Below are positions 23,571 to 34,145 of a stretch of 64,000 nucleotides of DNA, piece by piece. The notes below the pieces were generated by a model. It did no database searches. It was not told where the DNA came from and worked only from the letters and a program-made list of their open reading frames with translations. A program made the position numbers and the translations under genes. This DNA is from Onthophagus taurus (lineage: Eukaryota; Arthropoda; Insecta; Coleoptera; Scarabaeidae), in NCBI RefSeq assembly GCF_036711975.1, contig NC_091976.1, forward strand, positions 4,836,001-4,900,000, in the 5' to 3' direction. Numbering within the stretch: the first letter of the stretch is position 1; every line of letters starts with the position of its first letter.

Positions 23571-24086
23571 TTAAATGAGATTTTTAACATAATATTTATT
23601 TAATATACTTAATCTATATGAAATTAAACAATCTAAATATAAAATATAATGAACTTCCGACATAACAATTACAATAGGTATCAAAGAGGTTCTCAAATTT
23701 CCATCAACATCGAAGTCTTCACATCTAATGCATAGTACGTTCTCACTCACGCGGGTAATATTTAAAATTCCTTCTGCTAAAGGTATTGTGTAACTTGAAA
23801 TCACCTCCTTGCCGAAGTAAAATTGTTTGAATATATAAATTAAATGTTCCCAATCTTCATGGTGAAGACAAATTTTGTTTAACTCGTCATTACACGATTT
23901 AAAAATTAACTCTACACATGGTATAAAACCTCTAACAACACTAATACCAACTTTAATGTTAAATTCACCTACAGAAAATACACTTTCATCAATAAGTTTA
24001 ATTTCTTTCTTTAGATCCTCTTTGAATTTTATCCACAGTTTGTCAATTAATCACCAAAAATCTAAACTTACACCGTCGACGCTCAT
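23571..24086 (-). pseudogene. 171-residue conserved Polinton protein, copy A (nonsense codon)
   Basis: Nearly identical to the intact protein at 60816-61331. Codon 13 here is TGA (24051-24053) where copy C has GGA, directly after LDFW, so the start is disconnected from the remainder. After this the frame stays open to 23571 (ILNITRVSENVLCIRCEDFDVDG). I do not recognise the family; there is no signal peptide, membrane segment or catalytic motif. It lies between the MMP and PolB in both copies, implying a stable role. Confidence 0.7.
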
Positions 24087-24181
24087 GTTTCAGAGGATGT
24101 TATATACTAATTAAAATGAAATTTACACATAAACATGTACCCAATATCTAATATTAAATAAGAATGGGGGATTTTACAACT

Positions 24182-24800
24182 TTACCAAGGTACAGATATT
24201 TTAGATGATGAACTTATTTTTGATAATAGAAATTTTAGTTGATCTATTATAGATGTATAGGGACAAGATATACCTAATATTGATAAACTTTTATCTACGG
24301 TATCCACAGTCTCTCTTAAATACCGTATTTTCTCGAATCTAATCCGCACCCTTTTTACAAATTTTGTATGCTCTAAAATCAAATGCGGATTACAATCGGA
24401 TGTGGATTACATTGGAAAACCAACTTTTTTTACCATCATTGCATTTTTAAAATCGAGGTGCGGATTAGATTCGAGTGCGGATAAGATTCGAGAAAATACG
24501 GTATTCATTATATCGAACTATTTTATTACCAACAAAAATATTCAATAAACCATCTGAAGATTTATAAACACCATCAAAATGACTCGGTATCCCTGGAAAC
24601 TCATCAGCAACTGACGTTATAAGTTGTCGTGTTTTAACATGTTGATATTCCACTTGAACAGCATAGACACCATCGAAGAATATAAAAGGTGATCCGTAAT
24701 TACTTGTCACAACTCCTGTAATATTAGTATGATTGTTAAATCCCAAACCAGTTGCTTCAAAATCCCATTTGTGGCGTATCGACATACTCCTAAGTTCAAT
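24182..24800 (-). pseudogene. Matrix metalloproteinase, hemopexin end only (copy A)
   Basis: Matches the C-terminal part of the MMP gene in copy C (SMSIRHKWDFEATGLGFNN; FPGIPSHFDGVYKSSDGLLN; SLSILGISCPYTSI). The hemopexin-like repeats are split by a 179-bp MITE (24323-24501). The peptidase domain and propeptide are absent: similarity ends at about 24800, where unrelated transposon sequence begins. Several residues differ from copy C, so the two were separate insertions or are old duplicates. Confidence 0.7.
24323..24501. mobile_element. 179-bp MITE with 27-bp inverted ends and TA duplication
   Basis: It starts CCGTATTTTCTCGAATCTAA and ends with the complement (26 of 27 end bases pair). TA flanks both sides (24321-24322 and 24502-24503). 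Copy C provides the empty site at about 60553, where the two halves join around a single TA. TA duplication and end sequence fit the Tc1/mariner-pogo superfamily. No coding inside. Confidence 0.85.
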
Positions 24801-25066
24801 TGAATCGGGGCATACAGAAAGGGCACATGTCAATATTTGGATGAATTGACATTTAACGTAAAATGTGTTTTCTAATGACAGCCGCATCGGATTATGCATA
24901 AACGGCTCATGACCGCATCCTCTATGAGTTAGAATTATCGGGTATTGCTACTAAACGTTATGCATAAACGGCACATGTCAGTGACATGTTCCCTTTATGC
25001 ATAACCTCTACATCTATTTCTTAGTTTGTTGTTGATGCCATCGCAACTAACACGTGTAGACCCAAA
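24801..25066. repeat. Transposon end with imperfect palindrome
   Basis: Contains GTTATGCATAAACGGCACAT (about 24958) and its near-complement ending at about 25006, plus related words at 24815 and 24890. Probably the terminal region of the transposon encoding the next gene. Family not recognised. Confidence 0.4.
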
Positions 25067-26075
25067 ATGGTGGGCAATAGTGAAATGCGCGGCAAAAAAT
25101 GTAAAAGTGATCCTACTAAATACGACCGTCATATTAGAAAAAAAGCAAGGGTAGAAGCGACGTGTTATACAAGTTCCAAAGGTAAAAATATTCCTGCAAA
25201 GCAAGTAGAAGGCCCCCCTTGCAGGTAAGTTGTATAAAGGATTCTTTTATAACAGAAAATCTAACCTTATATTATTTTAGTTGTAGGCTAAAATGCTATG
25301 AGAAGTTTAGTGAAGATGATAAGTTGCAAATTTTCCAACGATTCTATTCTCTTCACACCAAAGGCGAACAAGACATCTTTCTCCAGGGTCTTATTCAGGT
25401 ATTAAATATAAAGCAGAGACGGCCTCGGCAAGGTGAGAAACACAAACCGAAATCAGTTAGTTTCAAGTTTTATGTATTTAAAGGATCTGCTAAAACTGAA
25501 GTTTGTCTTAAAGCTTTCATGTCTTTACATGCAGTTACTCATAAACGTGTTAGAAGAATCGAAAGTCTAGCTCAACAGGGCAAGTCACCTAGAGATTTAC
25601 GCGGAAAACAACCAAGCGCAAATGCCTTTTCTGAAGAAGTCAGAGAATTAGTGCGAGACCACATTCATTCCCTGTAAAACTAAGCCACTACTCTGGAACA
25701 GACAGGAAATATTTGGATAGGAATTTAACCATTTCTACTATGCATAAGCTTTTTCAACAAAAACACCCAAATGTCGTGTTGAGTTTCTCTTTTTATAGAA
25801 GTTATTTTCGTGAAAATTTCAACTTTTCCTTCGGTAGACCCCAGGTTGATGTGTGTTCGACTTGCGAACTGCTAAACAATAAAATAAAAAACAAGAACCT
25901 AAATGATACTGCTAAACGGACAGCAGTAGCTGAATTGATGGTCCACAAGTGACGAAGTAAGAAATTTTACTCAAAAGTAAAAAGTGAAACCGAGAATCAT
26001 GCAGATTCAGAAAATGTCTTGGCTTTGGCATTTGATTATATGCAAAATATCCAGTTGCCAAAGTCACCAGAGTAG
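25067..26075 (+). pseudogene. Transposon-type protein of unrecognised family, decayed
   Basis: Exon 1 is 25067-25224; a GT-AG intron leads to exon 2 at 25281. Exon 2 reads SCRLKCYEKFSEDDKLQIF and later KPKSVSFKFYVFKG. A frameshift near 25668 changes to LSHYSGTDRKYLDRNL and FNFSFGRPQVDVCSTCE, and a TGA at about 25950 precedes ALAFDYMQNIQLP. This architecture (Cys pair, FGRP..D.CS.C, FDYQQNLPLP-like) is common in high-copy insect elements, but I cannot name the superfamily. At least two breaks make it non-functional. Confidence 0.5.
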
Positions 26076-26224
26076 ATAATAAATAATAAATAATAAGTTC
26101 TGGACCGGAAATGAAAGAGAAAATTACAAAAAATTAAAGTTAATACATATTTATATTAAAAATTTAAATTAAACATACTCAAAAAAAGGATACTATTTTC
26201 TACTTAAACTACTTAAATATATTT

Positions 26225-26527
26225 AAACGTTATTCGAAATAGTGGTAAAATGACACCAAGCCAATGTTTTAATACCATCGGCATCGATACATCGCTTGAA
26301 ATCATGTGGGGAAAGGGCCAATTTGTTTTGTAAAACGGTAAAAACCGTGTGGTTAAAACTTCTAAATAATAACTGTTTTCTACACAAGACGGAATTTGAA
26401 TGTAAACGGTCGAAATAATTTTGAAATGAAAGCTTTTGTTTAACCACAGCTTTCTTAATACCTTTAGATTTTTTAGTAACTCGCCCATCAGCGATCCGAT
26501 TTGCGTACACCTTCGATCTAAGCCAAT
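26225..26527 (-). pseudogene. Isolated PolB C-terminal fragment from another Polinton
   Basis: Reads LRSKVYANRIADGRVTKKSK and ends TLAWCHFTTISNNV, clearly homologous to but distinct from the end of PolB at 16.0-16.3 kb (LRSKVYANRVTDGRVTKKSK). About 100 codons with no internal stop. As copy A already has its own PolB end, this is either a fourth element or the left terminus of copy B after loss of the intervening genes. Confidence 0.75.
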
Positions 26528-26771
26528 AAATTCGACCATTACGTTTCCACAATTTCTTATACAACTTCTTATACCGATTGGTAACTTTAATTTTAGGAGG
26601 TACACCCAACACGGACGTACGTATAAGTATACGTGTGTGTGTATATTCGGTGTCGTTAAGTGGGGGATAAACAAGCGTAGGGGTAATGCACAAATTGAAT
26701 CGTTCATAGATTGTTGAGAGGCGAAGTTGGTCGCATCGCTTTGCAGTTAACCCTAGCAAAAAAAAACTAAG

Positions 26772-27720
26772 ATGTTGTTTACTGTAGCGGAAAAGGTACA
26801 GATTATAAAATGGTTTTATGGTGGCAATTCTGTAGCCCAAATAATTAATTTGTTTCCTGTGGCCTATGAAAACAGATCAATTCCTAGTCGCGGAACAATT
26901 TCAAATATTATTAAAAACTTTGAGCGACATGGATGTGTGTCTCCACAGAAACACAAATTACGAAGGGGTAAAAGAGATGAGTTACGTGATACGATGATAT
27001 GTGCTGATGTTGAACGTAATAAAAATCAGTCAAGCAGACAAGTTGCGGAGACGTTTGCTATCAGCCATGTTGCCGTCCTAAAAACATTAAAGAAACACGG
27101 GTACGGGTCGTACAAGGTACAAAAAAGTCAGAAACTCTGCGAGAACGATAATATTACAAGGGCGGAATTTTGCTTTACTATGATGGAAATGGCCAACGGA
27201 AATGTTGATTTTATAAAAAACATTTTATTTACCGATGAATCTACATTTCCTTTGCATGGTCGGCATAATCCCAGCGTTGCTCGATATTGGAGTCGTGGCA
27301 ATGAACACAAAGTTTATGCGGCTCGTACACAATATCCCCAAAAATTAAATGTTTGGGCTGGCTTAGTAGGTGACCATATTATCGGTCCTTTTTTCATAGA
27401 AGGAAATTTAAATGGTCATAAGTATTTAAACATTTTGCAAAATGACGTAATCCCATCGCTTCAACAATTAGACAATGTTCAATTTGGAAGTATCTGGTTC
27501 CAACAAGATGGTTGCCCGGCTCTCAACAGCCGGCAAGTTAAAGAGTATCTTAACGCACAATTTCCAAATCGTGTAATATCTATTTACGGAACGTTAACTT
27601 GGCCGCCTAGATCACCAGATTTAGCCCCCAATGATTTTTTTCTATGGGGATATTTAAAATCGAAAATTTATGGTTTTGATGAAGAAAGGACAACCAATCT
27701 GGATGACACGATGGAACAAT
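26772..27720 (+). pseudogene. Tc1/mariner transposase (DD41D-like), C-terminus lost
   Basis: ATG 26772. The N-terminus is a helix-turn-helix region (VAEKVQIIKWFYGGNSVAQI; RQVAETFAISHVAVLKTLKK). Catalytic residues: FTDES, QQDGCPA and PPRSPDLAPNDFFLWGYL. By my count 41 residues separate the second Asp from the Asp of APND, which fits the DD41D group. The reading frame enters unrelated sequence after about 27720 (LDDTMEQ), so about 45 residues are gone. A matching C-terminal end of this family is at 63870-63998. The QQDG motif has Cys-Pro-Ala where most relatives have APAH. Confidence 0.75.
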
Positions 27721-29289
27721 GTTTACATCTAGCGTCTCTCACGCGAGTCCTCGACCGGCCCAGGGTAGAAGGGAGGGTTATTTATTAGGCGCCACACAGT
27801 TGCTCTCGCGTGGTTCACGAACTGTGACGTGTGATGTTAAGAAGGGATGCAAACATAACACAACACAACAGAAAGGTGAAATAGAATTTTTGAGTTACAA
27901 TAACTTAAAAAAAAAATAATCAAAAAGAAAACAATGACAATAAAGGTAAGACAAAATGAATATATTATGAAATAATAAAAAAAAATATAATATAATAAAG
28001 TAAACAAAACCTAGTATTTATCTTCTTTTTTTTTTTTAGGTTAACTCGATGTATTCAATATATAAAAAAAAACAAAAAAAAATTATCAATGTTAGCGAGT
28101 AAATAAATTGAAAGAAAACTTTACCGGAAGCAAATCAAATAAAAAAAAATAAAACTGACCATATGAAAAGAAATTAAATCACGCCTCGACCCCGTAGAAC
28201 AGCTTTTTTTTTTTTTTTTTTTTTAAACTTTAATTGAACTGAACCAAAAAAAAAATTGAATAATCTTCTCAGTGAGAACCCAAAAGTGGTATTATGGTTC
28301 TCCAACAAACTAAAGTGTTGAAGTTATCTGACCTTTAAGTTCGTAGAATCTTCTGAACTGGCTTGGAGGCAAATTTTTCTACAGCAGCTCCTCTGGTATA
28401 GGTCAGGAAGGTAAGGTACTTTGTTTGATTCCTCCTGATGAGGTTGATGTTATAATTGTTGTTAGTTCCAGTGAGTATCGGAGAAGAAAGTCCTCTCGGA
28501 ACAGGTAATACCACCAGGTTTATGGGTCTCCGAAGAGAAGTCAGAATGGAATTGTTTTCCTCCACAACAAATCGTTCACGAAATTTGCTCCCCACAATAA
28601 AACCTGGATAAATTACAGTAGAATAAGAAAATAAGAAGATTAGATTTTAGGATAGATTAGGATTTTTGTTTTTTTTTTTTTTTGTTTTAACTTTAGGATG
28701 ATTGGGATGAATGAATTGATGAACGGTGGTTGAATGGTTAAAAAAGAATGAAAGGGTGCATGAATGAAAAGAAACTTAGAAAACTTACCTCAGGTGTTCG
28801 AGGTTTTAAACCAGATGAAAATGTGTTAAATGGAAAATACTTAGAAATCCGGATATACCGAAATATATGAGAAATAATAATCACTTTTCTCACAATCAAA
28901 TCACGGGTGATTAATCCCAAACATATGGATTTAGAAAAATCACTAAATACTCCAAAAATGGCGACCACACCAAAAATTTCTTAACTCACTCGTGATTAAG
29001 TCTTCCAAATCTGGTTTTGAAAAGAGGTCGAGGAGACCTTTGAACACAGTTTTATAAGAATTGGGTTCAAAAAAAATACACCTGCGCAAAATGAAGTCAA
29101 CACACTCTCAACATGAAAGAAATAAATTCGAACAATTCGGTAACTGCCAAAAGGACAAGAAAGGAAAATTTAGGGATGCCAGAGGGATACTGCTGTAAAA
29201 AAAATTAATATTAAAAATAAACAAATGTAAAAATTAATGAACCTTTATTAATCCTAATCAAAATCCCGAAGTTATGCAACTCAAAACTC
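27721..29289. other. Unassigned repeat sequence with one 86-residue frame
   Basis: It follows the truncated transposase abruptly. It holds T- and A-rich runs (T22 at about 28203) and a minus-strand frame at 28335-28595 (VLPVPRGLSSPI; LIRRNQTKYLTFLTYTRG), which I do not recognise. The character (end of transposase, poly-purine/pyrimidine runs, short frame) suggests part of a retroelement. No LTR pair or tRNA primer site was found. Confidence 0.25.
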
Positions 29290-29868
29290 TTATAGACAAC
29301 ACATAAAAGGACAAATTAAAATTTTGAACTGTAACACACGTCTATGCAAATTACATAAAAAATTCTTTAAAATTATGGCGTTATTTTGCGAGCAAACTGC
29401 GGGAGCATCGTTGTGGAACCAGCATGGATTGGAAGTTGCCGTCAATTTAGTATCTTCTTCAACCTCCTTCTCAGAAAACTCCGAGGCAATATCCCTAACC
29501 GTTAAATTCCGATGCCGGTACCGATGCCGGCACCGGTACCGATAATAGGGTCTACTTTCCAAAAACTCCCTCTTCTGGCTACCCTTCACATACACCTCAT
29601 CATAGAACGACAGTATATCATCCAGTAAATTTAACCCCATCGACAGATCCATCCATCCTCCAACATACAATAGTTTATGGTGATTTCGCTCTAAATACTT
29701 GGCGGAACGTTGATCTTGAACCGATAAGCATCGAAAGGGTCTGTCAGCCTTGAAGTGGAGATGTACGGCATAGTCGGTGATAAGGTCCAGAAGTGTGAAT
29801 TCTTTAACTATGAATTCAGAGTCTATATAGAACCCCTGTATATCAACTACCGCTCTACGTAGCTCCAT
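29290..29868 (-). CDS. Conserved Polinton protein, possible RNase-H-like nuclease (copy B)
   Basis: 192 residues, ATG at 29868. It begins RRAVVDIQGFYIDSEFIVKE and ends with a Cys/His block (CWFHNDAPAVCSQNN). The early DIQGF followed by KEFTLLD and a later Asp suggest a DEDD-type fold, but the full catalytic set was not confirmed; treat as a conserved unknown. An Arg/Tyr-rich expansion (YRYRCRHRYRHR) derived from a GGTACCGATGCC-type repeat near 29505-29545 is absent from copy C. Gene order after the capsid is conserved in copy C at about half amino-acid identity. Confidence 0.6.
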   Translation of the reverse strand: MELRRAVVDIQGFYIDSEFIVKEFTLLDLITDYAVHLHFKADRPFRCLSVQDQRSAKYLERNHHKLLYVGGWMDLSMGLNLLDDILSFYDEVYVKGSQKREFLESRPYYRYRCRHRYRHRNLTVRDIASEFSEKEVEEDTKLTATSNPCWFHNDAPAVCSQNNAIILKNFLCNLHRRVLQFKILICPFMCCL

Positions 29869-29900
29869 AACTCAGACTATGATGCGCAATCGAAATTGAT

Positions 29901-31147
29901 TCAATTAATAACGATTGAGACCTCCCCACTCAGCGGCTTATAGGTATACATAGATTCATGTATTAGGATACAGTATGCCTTCGTGTTGGCGGGAAAATCT
30001 TTATCACTCTGAATTTCAAGCCGTACTTCACATGATGCAGATGGCGTCGCTTCCTCATCATTATTCTTTGTGGTATCAATTACGAATAGAGGTCTTTTCT
30101 TGAATCTGTTTCTTTTCTGAAATCCATTATCGGTTGTTTTCGATTAGATTCCCAAATGTATGGTTGAAATTCCGTATACATTTTATATAGTTCAACGTAG
30201 TTTTCCTTCGTAAAATCCAAATTCATAGACTCGAATGGGTAGGAATATGAATTTAAATAGACTTTAAGATCTATAATGTTCAAGTGGTCAAACAGCGTAC
30301 AATCAGAATTCGGCTGATCCTTTCGATTGGTTTGGAATGCCACTATAACATATTGCGGTCTACCCCTGTTTGTGGTTGAGGTGACAGGCCAAATCTCTTT
30401 ATTCCCCCGTCTCATAGATGGCAATTCATAAAACGTCCATTTACGGAATGGTACAGCTATATTCGAATTTTTATTTAACCCATCCAAAAGCCTAATCTTT
30501 ATCGATGGGCTGGGATAAACATGCTTCGCCAGCAATGACACTGTCTTTAGGGTAAACTCTCCAGTGCTGGGGTCGGCTTTCGTCGATATAGATTTAGAAC
30601 AGTTTGAATCTGTACGGCTTCTAACAAACCTAAACTTGAAACGACCTCTCATAACCTGATTGTAGTCTCTAAATAGTCCAAAGATGTGCACAAGTGGGAT
30701 TTGAAATACAAAGTTATCGTTTACGCCGTCCACTGTGGGTAAGGCTCCTTCTGGAGGCCATTTTAACCCGGCAATCTCCAATGATTTACATTCCACATCG
30801 TTATGATGTAGAAGGGTTCTAATTAGCGATGTGAGTCCTGGTTCGCGAACCCGCTCTATTTCAACACCATTATGTTCGAACGCGATGTACTCAAATAGAA
30901 ATGCCGGTAAATTGTGCGTTAAACTTACGCTATCTGCAACATCCTTTAAATTTTTAACATAGTTACCCTCAATTCGTATATAGCTCTCGAAAAAGTAGAA
31001 TAAAACATCTTCTTGGTTCAGTTCGATGGTGAACATATCGTTGTTTTGAAACGAATTTGTTGAAGGATGGTAACTATGAACCTCTTCCCTAGCGATGGAA
31101 TTATCCACGATAGGATCTCTATATATGTTTAATTTTTTTGTTGACAT
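29901..31147 (-). pseudogene. Polinton major capsid protein, copy B (C-terminal frameshift)
   Basis: Start MSTKKLNIYRDPIVDNSIAR at 31147. The long body is nearly collinear with copy C (57160-58392), at close to 90% identity by eye, including FLFEYIAFEHNG, GLKWPPEG and STTNRGRPQYVIVAFQTNRK. A frameshift near 30110 replaces the last ~70 residues; in the other frame the remaining codons continue to a TGA at 29901. Length (about 410 aa) and position between penton and nuclease-like gene support major (double jelly-roll) capsid identity; fold assignment is inference. Confidence 0.7.
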
Positions 31148-31328
31148 GGTACCCCAAATCTTGAAGGAAACGAACGTTGTCAGGTCGCAACGAAGTCTTT
31201 CTGCAGACTGATCTAGACGTTCTCTTACGTTTGCATTTATATCCTTTACCCTTTTCCAAGGTAAGTTGTGGTGGTGGTGGTGGTGTGCGATACGTTCCAC
31301 CAACAGGTGTTTCAAACATAAAACCCAT
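31119..31328 (-). CDS. Small basic Polinton protein (copy B)
   Basis: 69 residues, ATG 31328 overlapping the penton stop as TAATG; its end overlaps the capsid start by about 29 bp. Contains a proline run (TYRTPPPPPQ) and a Lys/Arg-rich centre, then SLRPDNVRFLQDLGYHV, which is conserved in copy C (57000-57206: SLRADNRRFLKHSGYHV). Basic composition and placement suggest a virion-internal or DNA-binding component. The tight overlaps point to translational coupling or a dense viral layout. Confidence 0.6.
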   Translation of the reverse strand: MGFMFETPVGGTYRTPPPPPQLTLEKGKGYKCKRKRTSRSVCRKTSLRPDNVRFLQDLGYHVNKKIKHI

Positions 31329-32104
31329 TATAATGCCACACGTTTCAGCTCTAACCTAATTACAATTTCCTCTCCTCGAAAGTTTACCAATCTACCGCGC
31401 TGATCGAGAAGTCTAAGCGTAATGTTCGTTATCGGTCGATCGGTGTCGACTGAAAAATAAATTGGGTTCCTAGGCTCTATATTTATACTGAAGCCAGGAT
31501 CGACCGCCGGTGTAAATTCAAATAGCGTATGTGACAGCTTATTGTTGTAATATGATCCCGAAATTATATTGCACTCCACACGAACGGACGTCACGCGCAT
31601 TATATTTACTGGGAGATCGGATCTGTGTAATTGTCCGGGTTTCAGTGTACGTTGAGAGAATCCTAAAATCGAAGCAATCGAATCGGATCCTGTGAAATCA
31701 ATCTCCAAGTAGTCACTGCTAATCTCGCACTGTAAGGTATTGTTATTGGCCTTGAGCGACAATAGACCGTCAGGTCTATCTATCTTATCCAATCCGGTCA
31801 GCCGTCAAATCTCCTTTTGCAAATATTTTTCAATGTCTGAAATTTCGTATGCGCCCGTAGGAATCCCGATTACCTCTTTTGAAGTCTTCTTAGACCCCTG
31901 CTGCTGCTGCTGTTTATTGATGGGATTTATTATGGTAAAGTGGAATTTATCGTTAATCCCCTCTTCAATGTTGGGTATGCTGTTGTATGTATACAGACCA
32001 ATCAACCCCAATGAATAGTTAAAGTTAGGATCCAATTGTATAGGTGGAAAGTATTCTTCAGAAATTTCGCTCTTTGTACTAACCAGTGTGAACGTCTGCG
32101 ACAT
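31328..32104 (-). pseudogene. Polinton penton (minor capsid) protein, copy B, one nonsense codon
   Basis: ATG at 32104 (MSQTFTLVSTKSEISEEYFP). The N-terminal half ends at an in-frame TGA (31805-31807) after IEKYLQKEI. The same frame then continues to 31328 with LKANNNTLQCEI, RVTSVRVECNIISGSYYNN and DQRGRLVNFRGEEIVIRL, the hallmark C-terminal single jelly-roll of Polinton minor capsid proteins. Copy C has a sense codon at the equivalent position. A glutamine run (about 31903-31918) lies mid-protein. Confidence 0.8.
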
Positions 32105-32106
32105 CG

Positions 32107-33004
32107 TTATACATATGACCCGTTTCCTGTTTGAAGTAGGAACTTTATACATAAATGCCGGCAATTGTACTGATTGTCCTTCTGATAATTATCGTGATTG
32201 TATATAATTTGAGTGTCTTTAAAGTACTTTAAAAGTTCCTTAGGGGGTTTAAGATCCCCATAACTATCAAAATATAGCACTCTATTGTCAGATTTTCTAT
32301 AGGCTACCCAATGCGTTCCATCTCCACTTTGTTGATCTAAATTCACCACCGCCGCTTTATCCCTTTTTGGTCCCCCTTTAGGCAATGCGATTCGCATATA
32401 TACACCGCGGAATTTTGGGATATTTAGAGATTTAGCGTAACGTACTATATCGAAATTGGTTAGAGGTCTCTTGGGTAGCCGCCTTAAAAGTTTTTTTTGA
32501 GTCTCCTTCTTTTTTTTTGTTAAATATATACCCAATCCCTTTTTATACCTTTTAATGTAAATACCACTCCCTGTCTTTCCGATTGCAATGTCCTCCATTG
32601 CTTTATTGTGACGTTCAGCTTCTTTCATTTTATCCTTCGACTCTTGGGTTTTCTTTACTGCTCTATAGACTCCAGCCGCGCCTCCGGATAGTGCGCTGAG
32701 GGCTGACAGTCCGGCAAATATCGCAGGTAAAAGTGGTAATATTCCCCCCCCGTTTAATTGGAATTGGGATTGTGCGCGGAATTTTAACTTTTCTCTTTCC
32801 GCCTACGGACTTTACGGCTATGCGAGCGCCTTTCAACGCCAATCGAGCCGCTTCTCGTAAACTATCGGTGTTTTTCGGTAAATCATTTCCTATACGCTTA
32901 ACTATCCCCTTTTGAAAGGTCACCTGTTTACCGCCACTTTTCGATTTCAATGATCCACCTCGACGTTTTCGGCGGCTTTTACCACCTTTACGCTTATGCC
33001 CCAT
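32107..33004 (-). pseudogene. Fused pX-like core protein and adenain-type protease (copy B), frameshifted
   Basis: ATG 33004 opens a Lys/Arg-rich leader (MGHKRKGGKSRRKRRGG). After KIPRTIPIPIKRGG the frame breaks in a C8 tract (32744-32751); one frame over, a hydrophobic Gly/Ala/Leu-rich segment and a charged helix lead into the protease. The protease (about 32107-32480) has GDGTHWVAYRKS (catalytic His), VLYFDSYGDL (acidic residue) and NCRHLC (nucleophile), the C5/adenain set that matures the virion. Ends GNGSYV at 32107. The hydrophobic segment recalls adenovirus pX/pVI-like membrane-active peptides; that comparison is inference. Confidence 0.75.
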
Positions 33005-33011
33005 ACCTAAT

Positions 33012-33368
33012 TTACGTTTCGCGTTTCGCTTTCGCGTTTGTACCTAACCACGCCGCAGTCTTTTCACCAAGCGATGAGTCTTTCCCCTTCACCCTTCCCC
33101 AAGCGGTATCCTCTAAACGTCTATCGGCCTCGTGACGCTGATCTAATGTTTTATTATCTCTATAGGCTAAATCGTGCTCTCTACAGGCTTGATCTAACGG
33201 ATTTATACCTTTGTCACCTTGTGCCAAGCGTTTATTCAACTTTGTTCCGGGCCCGCAGAATTGATATCCGGGAATGTGTAACTCTACGGGGAGTTTGTTG
33301 ATAATTGAATTTAAAATTCCTCCACCTCGAATTGAAGCTACTGTTGATGTATTACCTTGAGTGAGCAT
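33012..33368 (-). CDS. Phospholipase A2-like virion protein (copy B)
   Basis: 118 residues, ATG 33368 (MLTQGNTSTVAS). Core: PGYQFCGPGTKLNKRL gives the Gly-rich calcium loop and DQACREHDLAYRDN the catalytic His-Asp, as in parvovirus VP1 and other virion PLA2 domains, where the enzyme helps breach endosomal membranes. The C-terminus is basic. It is directly upstream of the core/protease gene (7-bp gap) and diverges head-to-head from the ATPase, with only about 90 bp between the two starts, implying a shared bidirectional promoter. Reads intact. Confidence 0.8.
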   Translation of the reverse strand: MLTQGNTSTVASIRGGGILNSIINKLPVELHIPGYQFCGPGTKLNKRLAQGDKGINPLDQACREHDLAYRDNKTLDQRHEADRRLEDTAWGRVKGKDSSLGEKTAAWLGTNAKAKRET

Positions 33369-33455
33369 TACTCTCAAGTGATACAATTTCAAACACAACC
33401 GGGACCTTTATATATGCGTGCAGGTACGTTAAAGTCTCAGTCAATTTTTGACAAC

Positions 33456-34145
33456 ATGCGTGTAGTGAAGCACCCTTCTCTAACTATGCCATTGACTGAT
33501 CTCGATCGACTGGTATCAGCAACGGAGACGAAGAGTAGACATAGTGATTTAATACCCAACAGTTTACGCGCAATTGTCTGCGGACCTTCTGGCTGTGGGA
33601 AGACCAATTTAATTTTGAATCTAATATTTGATGAAAATGGCTTGACATTCGACAGTATCTACATTTACTCAAAGTCACTGGAGCAACCAAAATATGAACT
33701 TTTAAGTTTAGTTTTGAATCGACTTCCGGAAATTGGATTCTATCGATTCAGCGATAATGACGCCGTACTGGACCCAAATGAAGCTAAGGAGAATTCAATT
33801 TTTATATTCGATGATGTGGCGTGCGATAAGCAGGATAAAATTCGAACGTACTTTTCTATGGGTAGACATAGAAACGTAGACTCTTTCTACCTGACGCAGA
33901 CCTATACCCGCATACCTAAACATCTAATTCGGGATAACGCTAACGTGTTAGTCCTTTTCAAACAGGATGAGGTGAATTTGAAACATGTATACGATGAACA
34001 TGTAAATACCGATATGAGGTTTGAAGAATTTAAAGATATGTGTAGACATCGTCAGCGTCGTAACAGCGACGCCATCATCGTTTCAACGAAGGTTATTTTA
34101 TTGGAGGCGTTCACGGTAGTTTTGGTCCTCCGTGGAATGTCTTAA
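33456..34145 (+). CDS. FtsK/HerA-type packaging ATPase (copy B)
   Basis: Start chosen at MRVVKHPSLTMPLTDLDRL, conserved in copy C. Walker A is CGPSGCGKTN; Walker B is FIFDDVACD; then a sensor-like FYLTQTYTRIPKHLI. This is the genome-packaging motor typical of Polintons and adintoviruses. The last ~25 residues (after CRHRQRRNSD) do not resemble copy C. The adjacent frame has RFNEGYFIGGVHG, so the C-terminus may be frameshifted or replaced near 34065. It is transcribed away from the virion genes, as in copy C. Confidence 0.8.
   Translation: MRVVKHPSLTMPLTDLDRLVSATETKSRHSDLIPNSLRAIVCGPSGCGKTNLILNLIFDENGLTFDSIYIYSKSLEQPKYELLSLVLNRLPEIGFYRFSDNDAVLDPNEAKENSIFIFDDVACDKQDKIRTYFSMGRHRNVDSFYLTQTYTRIPKHLIRDNANVLVLFKQDEVNLKHVYDEHVNTDMRFEEFKDMCRHRQRRNSDAIIVSTKVILLEAFTVVLVLRGMS

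Larger units (their letters stand above)
15950..24800 (-). mobile_element. Polinton/Maverick copy A, PolB-side half, broken
   Basis: Minus-strand order is MMP (end only), 171-residue protein, then PolB, the same order as plus-strand copy C (59.1-62.9 kb). It is interrupted by a gypsy element, a MITE, a nonsense codon in each of two genes and a frameshift. The right edge at about 24800 is where similarity to the copy C MMP stops abruptly. It may be the missing left part of copy B, which has the same orientation and the complementary gene set. Confidence 0.75.
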
